Below, piece by piece: positions 56,983 through 64,000 of a stretch of 64,000 nucleotides of DNA; the first letter of the stretch is position 1; every line of letters begins with the position of its first letter. The notes under the pieces are model-generated. The model had not been told where the DNA came from, did not search any database, and saw only the letters and a list, made by a program, of their open reading frames with translations. The translations under genes were made by a program, and so were the position numbers. The stretch is from Linum tenue (lineage: Eukaryota > Streptophyta > Magnoliopsida > Malpighiales > Linaceae). Location: assembly GCA_946122785.1 (NCBI GenBank), contig CAMGYJ010000002.1, forward strand, positions 38,838,495 through 38,902,494, written 5' to 3'.

Positions 56983-58368
56983 TGATAGCATCGTATTTGC
57001 ACGTGTTTTCACTCGGGTTTCCTGTCCATTTTGGCTCGAATTGGTTGTTCCTTGGCCTATTTTACGCTAGGTTGTGTTGTTTTGTCGTATTTCAGGTCCT
57101 AGCAAGTAAAGAGGTGCATAGGCACAAGTTTCGGGTCATTTGGAGGTCAGATGGCGAATCACAGAGGGAATTACGGGCAGCCCCTGCCAAATTACGACCG
57201 TAATTGGCCAGGGCATGCCCGTAATTCAATTGCCGAGCCTTTCCCCAGAATTTCTTCTCGGTGCTAAAATTACGGGCAAGACCCCCAAGAATTACGACCG
57301 TAATTCCCAAATTACTGGCGGTAATTGGGAAATTACGGGCGTACCTCCTCCTCCTTCAGCTTAAGTGAAACGTGCGTTTTGGAGTGAATTACGGGCAGGA
57401 CGTAATTACGGTCGTAATCCAGCCCGTAATTCGCCCAGAGTCGGGTTTTTGGAGGCAGATTCGAGCCAAGGAAGAGGGATTCGAGTTTCTAGAGCAAAAA
57501 CAGAGCTTTAGAGAGAGAAAGAGCGAAGAACAAACCCTAGGAGCTATTTTGGAGTGGATTTCTCATCATTGAAGCCCAGATTACGTCCCTAGGAGTGAAG
57601 ATTGACATCCCAGAGCAGATTTTCCTCATCTTTATGAGTATGACTACTCTGATTTCTGTTTTCCTTTCTCTCTCTATGGAGTAGAACCTTTCTCTCACTT
57701 GGGTATGAAGAACCCTAGTTCCTTGTGTTAGGGATTTGATTGTAATGACTTGGGATGATATTACTGTTTGACTTTAATCGAATGATGCATGTTTATTGAA
57801 TTGATTGGAGTCTGATCAGCTTTTCTCAATTTCTGCTGCAACCTGAGATAGATAGAATCTTATTAGGTTGTTAGAGCCTCTTCATTCGATAGTAGGAGAT
57901 TGGCTATACGAGAGTTAGCCAGTTTACTGCTTTGTACTGGAATTCAATTCCAGTAGTGGAGTTCTGTGTTCATAGCCTCAGCTTTCTATCCCGGTGAAGA
58001 CTAGTCGTCTGCCGGGTAGTTAGACTGAGAGGGCTTGGTCAGCTTAAGAGATTCCAAGCTACTGTCGGATCTTCCGCAGTCTAATCAACAGTAAATCAAC
58101 CCAGGGAATTACAATTGAACCTAACTAAGGGGCTAGGGGGACTCATTCCCGAGTGACTCTTACCTGCTTTAGAAAACCGAACCATTTCCTGCTTTCTTAC
58201 TGCTTTTGCTTTAATCAACAATCACTCGAATTAGGTTGCTAGATAATAGAGAATCACGGAGTAAGCAGTAGATCTAGACCCCGGGTTGATAATTGAACTT
58301 GCCTGTTACTGCATTCCCGGACTGCGATTACACTTGGTCGCAGTTTGGTGTTGTGTTTTGGCGTGTCA
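56983..58368 (+). repeat. 5' LTR of Athila-like #2
   Basis: 1386 bp, TGATAGCATCG...GCGTGTCA. About 13 ATTACGG/CCGTAAT half-sites lie at 57165-57433. The second half (57490 onward) is clearly homologous to the LTR of element #1. Confidence 0.9.
57165..57433. repeat. Array of ATTACGG/CCGTAAT half-sites (Athila-like #2, 5' LTR)
   Basis: Half-sites in both orientations, with joined forms such as ATTACGACCGTAAT at 57193 and 57292. The matching array in the 3' LTR is at 63603-63870. Confidence 0.85.
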
Positions 58369-58374
58369 AGTTTT

Positions 58375-58392
58375 TGGCGCCGTTGCCGGGGA
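58375..58392 (+). promoter_or_regulatory. Primer binding site, tRNA-Asp type
   Basis: TGGCGCCGTTGCCGGGGA, six bases after the LTR end; the intact form of the site at 5080. Confidence 0.8.
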
Positions 58393-58512
58393 CCCCTCTA
58401 GGTTATTGGGGAAACGTGAGAATTTGTTACTCTAGCTTTTTCTTTATTGCATTTTTCTCTTCCACCTGTGTGCCTTCACGGGTTGCTTCTGCTGATTGTG
58501 TGCAGGTAGTGC

Positions 58513-60108
58513 ATGACCCGTAGCCAGTTGGGAGAACTACTACCATTAGACCAGGAGCTTGAACGAACTTGCAGGAACTTCAAGCGGGCTCTAAAGGCGC
58601 GACTGGCTGCGGAGGAGGAGCTATCACAACTGCAGTTAGAAGAAGAAGAAGAAGAGATGGCTGATCCACAGAACCATGACGTGATCAACCCAGAGGAGCA
58701 GACCATGGGATCCTACTGGACCGCTAGAGCTGCGGATATGAGGTCACCCATTCAACACCCTCATGTCCTAGCCAACAATTTTGAGGTGAGCACATCAGTC
58801 ATCACCATGCTGCGCGGTTCAGTAGTGTTCCGTGGTAAGGAGGGAGAGTGCCCCCGATCACATCTCAGGCGATTCCACGAGCTCATCGATGGAATCAAGA
58901 TCAATGGGGTACCAGCAGATGCCATCCAGCTGAGATACTTCCCATTCACTCTGGAGGGGCAGGCCAAGGAGTGGCTAGACACTCGACCTCCGGGCTCCAT
59001 CACCACGTTCGCCAACCTGGCGGACAAGTTCCTCACCCGCTACCATCCTCCATCCAAGACAGCTGACCTGCAGAAGCAAATTACACATTTTGCTCAGGAT
59101 GAGGATGAGACCATCAGGGATGCTTGGGAGAGGTACACCAGTCTCTTTCTCAGGTGTCCCAATCATGGTTTCAATGATGCATTCAAGGTGGGCACCTTCT
59201 ATCACGCCCTCTTCCCGGAGGACAAGCAGCTGATTGATTCGGTTTGTGGCGGGAACATGCTGACAAAAACCCCGCCACAGCTGAATCAACTCTTTGAGGA
59301 GATGGCGGAGAACGGGTACGACTGGGGCACTGCCAGGAGATCGAGACGAGCACCAGGACGGGGTGTGCATGCTGTGGGCACCCAGTCATCTGATTTGGTG
59401 CAGGTGGTATCGAAGCTGGTTTCAGCTATCGATCGTTCTGGTTTGATTGCAGGTACAGGACAGCCGCAGGCGATGCAGTGCCAGTGGTGTGAGAGCTCTC
59501 ATCACACCGTGGAGGACTGTCAGGCGATGAGGGAGTCGTCTACTCCCCAGGAGCAGGTGGACTTCATCGGGAATGCCAGGCGCTTTGACCCCTACAGCAA
59601 CACCTATAACGAGGGGTGGCGCCAGCATCCTAACTTTTCTTAGGCTGGGCCAAATCCCAGACCACCAGCTCCCCAGGGACCACCCGGTTTTCAGAGGCCT
59701 CCATACCAGCCCAGACAGGGGCAATTTCAGCAGCCACAGCAGCCACTCTACCCGCCCAGACAGGGGCCAGTTCCACCTCAGTCACAGGTGCGACCATTTC
59801 AGCAGGCAGGGGCAGCACCTGCAGCCCCAGTACAGAGTGACCCGATGGCGGAACTGAGAGATCTGATGGGTTCTCTGGCCACCTCCAGTGCAAATAAATT
59901 CAATAACATTGAGCAGTTCATGGAGAAAGCTTCAAGCAAGTTCTTGGAGCTAGAAGCTGGTCAGAGAAACACACAGGCTGTGCTGCGAGATATCCAGACC
60001 CAGCTAGGGAGCGTGGCTCAGGCAGTGGCCCAACGAGCTCCTGGTACTCTACCCGGGCAGACCATCCCTCATCCGCCAGCCCCGAATGAGCACTGCAATG
60101 CCATATGA
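58513..60108 (+). pseudogene. gag: Athila-type gag, one internal stop
   Basis: Open from MTRSQLGELLPLDQELERTC to a TAG at 59641 (376 codons), then open again in the same frame to 60106. The stop replaces a TGG present in element #1 at the same place, so it is probably a point mutation. Gag domain (~120-270): HLRRFHELIDGIKINGVPAD, FPFTLEGQAKEWLDT, AWERYTSLFLRCPNHGF. Zinc knuckle CQWCESSHHTVEDC (C-x2-C-x4-H-x4-C) near residue 325, then a Pro/Gln-rich linker. The frame is lost at 60106 in the NAITTRSGK boundary signature by a small deletion. This copy is almost complete. Confidence 0.87.
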
Positions 60109-60180
60109 CCAGGAGTGGCAAGGTGACTGTTGATCCACCTGCTCGGGAACTAGAGAGAGACCCCTGTCTTAGCATCTCCA

Positions 60181-61224
60181 GCGGTTGAAGAAGAGGCAGA
60201 GAAGGAGGTTGAGGTGCCTGCACCTAAGCCGCAACCGGTAGTGAAGGAGTATATCCCGAAACTCCCCTTCCCTACTCGGTTGCACAGAGATCGGCTTGAG
60301 ACAGAGTTCGAAAACTTCATGGCCATGCTTAAGAAGCTGAATGTCCAAGTGCCCTTCCTAGAGGCACTATCGCAAATGCCGAAGTATGCGAAGTTTCTGA
60401 AAGAGCTTCTCTCAAAGAAGCAGAAGCTGAGTGAGCTGGCCACTGTGGAGCTCAGCGAGGAGTGCTCGGCCATTCTGCAGAACAAGCTTCCTATTGGCGG
60501 ATTTAGGTGCTAGTATCAATGTTATGCCATATAAATTGTTCAAGAAACTAGGCCTAGGTGAACCCCGTGCTACTAGGATGACCCTCCAATTAGCTGACAG
60601 ATCTGTAGTGCGTCCTAGGGGCATAGTGGAAGACCTTCTGGTTAAGGTTGGCAAATTCAAGTATCCTGTGGATTTTGTTGTCCTGGACATTAATGAGGAC
60701 ACAGAAGTGCCCCTTATACTGGGAAGGCCTTTCCTGGCCACCGCCAAGGCTCTCATAGATGTGCATGATGGGACCTTAGTTTTGAGGGATGGCGAAGAGC
60801 GAATAACGTTTTCGGTTGCTAACGCTCTGCCTGCTTCGTTACCTCTGCATGCTGTATCTCACGAGGAGCACGAGTCTGTCGTGTATCCTCCTGTACTGTA
60901 TTGCCTATTTTGCAGGATCCGCCTCCCATACCTTCGCCGCCACTCCAGTCCACACCGCCCCCAAAAGAACAGATCAAGGAGGAGTGGCGGCCGAAACTGC
61001 AGGCAGCTAAGCCTGCTCGAAAGAAAGCCGGAGACCACTACGAGCTGGTCCCGCCCCCACCTTGGCCATCCGAGTATTCACTCGCTTGCATCCTACCGGA
61101 TGGCCAAGTCGAGTTGGCAAATGCTGGTGGTCACATTCGTCGCGTGCATGGCCACCATTTGAAGTTGTACCTCAAGAGTGATGTGGATCCGCTCTTGAAG
61201 GCACCTGATCCTACACTTCCCTGA
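60181..61224 (+). pseudogene. Athila-type protease with integrase-like tail, frameshifted
   Basis: Comparable to 6860-7983. 60214-60500 reads LNVQVPFLEALSQMPKYA and LSEECSAILQNKLP, then a ~78-bp deletion relative to element #1 shifts the frame. The retropepsin follows with the canonical LADLGASINVMPYKLFKKLG (~60500) and VPLILGRPFLATA. Another shift near 60895 leads to the Pro-rich linker and the tail IRRVHGHHLKLYLKSDVD (to 61224). Unlike element #1 the active site is intact here, so each copy keeps parts the other lost. Confidence 0.82.
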
Positions 61225-63402
61225 GCATCCATACTGGCGTCCAGCTAAAAGACGGTAAAGAAGCGCTTGTGGGGAGGCAACCCCACCACGATTTGCATTT
61301 CTATCCTTTTTTCCTTATAATTTTTGTCGTTTTCGAGTCATTGAGTATGTTTGGAGTCGTTCTGGAATGTTTCTCGTGCCCCGGATGGTCTATTTTGGTC
61401 TATGTTGGTGTTTTTTTTTTTGAACCGGGCACGTTTGGGTTTGGTTGTTGGAAATTGCAGCTCAAAAACTGGAGAAAAAGGGCCCTCGGCAGTAAAATTA
61501 CGGGCAAGGGGGGGGGAGAATTACGGTCGTAATTCCTACTACCCCTGCCCGTAATTCGATCAGTGGGGGTTGTAGCCTCCCACTGGCGATGGAGGCGACG
61601 AGCTGTGATTTGGTTTTGCCAGCCCATCGAGTTTGGGCTTGGCTTTTGTCTATCTTTCCAGACTTAGACTCCAGATTGTGTTTGGTTTTTATTTCGTGTT
61701 CCCATTGTGTGGATTGTTGACTTGGAACTATGTTGTCTTTCACCCCATGTGTGTGTTTTGTTGGTTCTAGCTCTGTGCCCGTCGGACTGGTCCTTGTCCA
61801 GTCCTCTGCTATTGACTGGTCGCCATCCAGTCAACGTTCCTGACCACTGTTTCACAGTAACATCGTTCCCCTTCCCTCGGCTCCATTGAGGACACTGTCG
61901 CATTTAAGTGTGGGGGGGTTCTTTGTATTTATTGGAACGTATATTTGGGTGCTTGGAGCCTAGTCCGCTGTCCGAATCTTACGATTTGAGGGCTCCAAGT
62001 ACTGCTGTTTGATCATATTGGCACTGTGTTTTGGTTGATGAATTGAATGGTTTTCGGATTAATGCATGACAACTTGTTTGCGACTAGGACAACCTATGAT
62101 GAGGACTGAGATGTGCAGTAGAACGATGTAGGGGTTCAGTTTTTCAACTGTTTGCTTACCAACTGTGATTTGATCTGATCACTTGTTCTTGACAGTCGTT
62201 TATGCATCTAGTTCAGGGTATCAGAATGTGAGATAGAGCATATAGGTAGCCATGTGAGATTTGAGCCTGCTCGTTTCTTTCTTGTGTGATAGATCCCTCT
62301 TCCATGATGTGTAGCATTCACGTTGTCATTAGCTAAGATGATGGGGGCATAGGATTAGCCCACGCCCAAAACTGACTGTCCTAATGTGTCATATCCCCTA
62401 GTCAGCCCCTTTGAGCCGTGTGTTATCCTTTCTTTTGGTCTATAACGAAAAAATCACCCTTGTTGCATCTTTTAGAAGGTTCCACAGAGTGGTTGTTACA
62501 TATTCTCTGTTGTTTCTGCTAAAGTTTATGTGAGTGTTGGAGGTAGTGCTTAAAAGTGGGGCAGATGTTTGAAATATGTGCAGAAGTGGTGGCTCTCTTA
62601 AGAAATGAAAAGAAAAATTGAAAGCAAAAGAGAGCCACTACCAAAAATCTGAATAATGCCCATTAAGAAGTGTTTCTTAGCGGTCTAGCTTGGAAATGCT
62701 AACATTTATACCTCCTTCACTTTTGTGCTCTTGAGATGTTGAGTATTGCAGAATAGCATAAAGGGAATACCGGTTTGTTTGACTGTGATTGTGTGGGTTT
62801 GGAAATGTGGAACCTTTTGCTATGAATACTTCCACCACCTAAAAGGCCTTTTCCCCATGTCCAAGACCCTAGCCAGTCATTTGAACCTGTGTCTAAGACC
62901 TACTGATTAGTTAGTGATGACATCCTATATGTGAACTCTAGCATTTAGAGGTTGCCATCATGGTGAAGAGATGTTAGGGATTGAGAGAAATAGCATGCGC
63001 ATTTTTCGCATTACATTGTCCTGACCCCACTGGTCGAGAGTGAGTGATTCATTTTCATATTCTTTATACTCTTGTACCCCGGTGAGGACCTAGATTGCTC
63101 GGTCTCTGTTCTGATGTCTTGAGTTGGATGCATGAGTTGACTGTTTTGAGTGAGTGGTTGAGTCAAGTCTGGGTTGGTTGGTGAACAGAAGGGAAACTCT
63201 TCCGTTGCTCGATTTTGCTGCACTCGAATGTCCTTTGTGGTGGTTGTCCAGGTTGCTATTAAAGTTGTTCATGTGTTGATGTTTGAAAACCAGTATGATT
63301 CACGTGTTCTGTGCCTTTATGACTTGTCCCCAATGTTTGTTGATTGAAATATATGAGCTTACCTTGTGTAGTACTTGGTTTGCTTGGGGACAAGCAAACA
63401 GT
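61225..63402 (+). other. Non-coding 3' region of Athila-like #2
   Basis: No coding frame. It has the hairpin GTGGGG-AGGCAA-CCCCAC (61269-61286), an extra cluster of ATTACGG half-sites (61496-61560) not found in element #1, and an internal purine tract TAAGTGTGGGGGGG (61905-61918). From about 61860 on it aligns with 8205-9747. Confidence 0.65.
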
Positions 63403-63418
63403 TAAGTGTGGGGGAATT
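63403..63418 (+). promoter_or_regulatory. Polypurine tract of Athila-like #2
   Basis: TAAGTGTGGGGGAATT directly before the 3' LTR, identical to 9748-9763. Confidence 0.8.
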
Positions 63419-64000
63419 TGATAGCATCGTATTTGCACGTGTTTTCACTCGGGTTTCCTGTCCATTTAGGCTCAAATTGGTTGTTCCTTGGCCTATTTTA
63501 CGCTAGGTTGTGTTGTTTTGTCGTATTTCAGGTCCTAGCAAGTAAAGAGGTGCATAGGCGCAAGTTTCGGGTCATTTGGAGGTCAGATGGCGAATCACAG
63601 AGGGAATTACGGGCAGCCCCTGCCAAATTACGACCGTAATTGGCCAGGGCATGCCCGTAATTCAATTGCCGAGCCTTTCCCCAGAATTTCTTCTCGGTGC
63701 TAAAATTACGGGCAAGACCCCCAAGAATTACGACTGTAATTCCCAAATTACTGGCGGTAATTGGGAAATTACGGGCGTACCTCCTCCTCCTTCAGCTTAA
63801 GTGAAACGTGCGTTTTGGAGCGAATTCGGGCAGGACGAAATTACGGCCGTAATCCAGCCCGTAATTCGCCCAGAGTCGGGTTTTTGGAGGCAGATTTGAG
63901 TCAAGGAAGAGGGATTCGAGTTTCTAGAGCAAAAACAGAGCTTTAGAGAGAGAAAGAGCGAAGAACAAACCCTAGGAGCTATTTTGGAGTGGATTTCTTA
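63419..64000 (+). repeat. 3' LTR of Athila-like #2 (partial)
   Basis: First 582 bp only. It matches 56983 onward with a few percent difference, including changes within the motif array (ATTACGACTGTAAT, ATTACGGCCGTAAT). Confidence 0.9.

Larger units (their letters stand above)
56983..64000 (+). mobile_element. Athila-like Ty3 retrotransposon #2 (RT/IN core absent; 3' LTR cut by window end)
   Basis: 5' LTR 56983-58368, tRNA-Asp PBS at 58375, gag, protease and integrase-like tail to 61224, hairpin, non-coding 3' region, polypurine tract 63403-63418 and 3' LTR from 63419 to beyond the window. It is colinear with element #1 at 4068-11145 and likewise lacks RT, RNase H and integrase core. LTRs start TGATAGCATCG. 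The array motif is ATTACGG/CCGTAAT instead of CACACGG/CCGTGTG. Confidence 0.88.

Overview
The window is nuclear DNA of a flowering plant, almost certainly a eudicot. It has AT-rich intergenic DNA, plant-type introns, plant retrotransposon lineages (Athila-like Ty3, several Ty1/copia, TRIM-like), Mutator-like (MULE) DNA transposons, and one recognisable host gene, a NAC transcription factor of the NAC083/VNI2 type. No bacterial features, CRISPR arrays, tRNA or rRNA genes were seen.

Layout. 1-2966: intergenic, with a hAT-like repeat and a 102-bp tandem repeat. 2972-16920: a nest. The outer element is a minus-strand non-autonomous LTR retrotransposon (TSD TATAC, ~1.46-kb LTRs) encoding only a short gag-like protein and a repetitive Lys/Gly-rich protein. 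Its left LTR was hit by a plus-strand Athila-like element (4068-11145) and a Harbinger-like MITE (11160-11895). 16926-20672: intergenic with a small foldback MITE. 20673-25621: a near-intact plus-strand Ty1/copia element (255-bp LTRs, TSD ATTAT, open gag-pol). 26396-27093: tandem TRIM-like units. 27440-37880: a LINE remnant split by a minus-strand copia (27746-37379, TSD AAGTG). That copia is itself split in its integrase by a chimera (30734-35106) flanked by one TSD (CATGT) but bounded by two different LTR types. 38.9-39.4 kb: a MITE inside a (TA)n tract. 43007-43563: a long-TIR foldback MULE. 44954-46054: the NAC gene (3 exons, 278 aa). 46439-51392: a complete MULE with 9-bp TSD, a MuDR-type transposase and, convergently, a truncated plant-mobile-domain gene. 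53.9-56.98 kb: the left part of a second MULE, with a Pack-MULE (54651-56190, 9-bp TSD) in its intron. 56983-64000: a second Athila-like element that truncates that MULE and runs off the window.

How it fits together. The host contributes one gene; the rest is a stratified record of insertions. Two themes stand out. First, many elements are non-autonomous or broken, yet some look replicated as such: both Athila-like copies keep gag, protease and the extreme integrase tail but lack the RT-RNaseH-integrase core. Second, at least five different elements carry dense arrays of a short, often palindromic, element-specific motif close to an end. In the two Athila-like families the arrays share an ACGG core but differ in the same three flanking bases at nearly every site, which suggests concerted replacement of a binding or folding motif.
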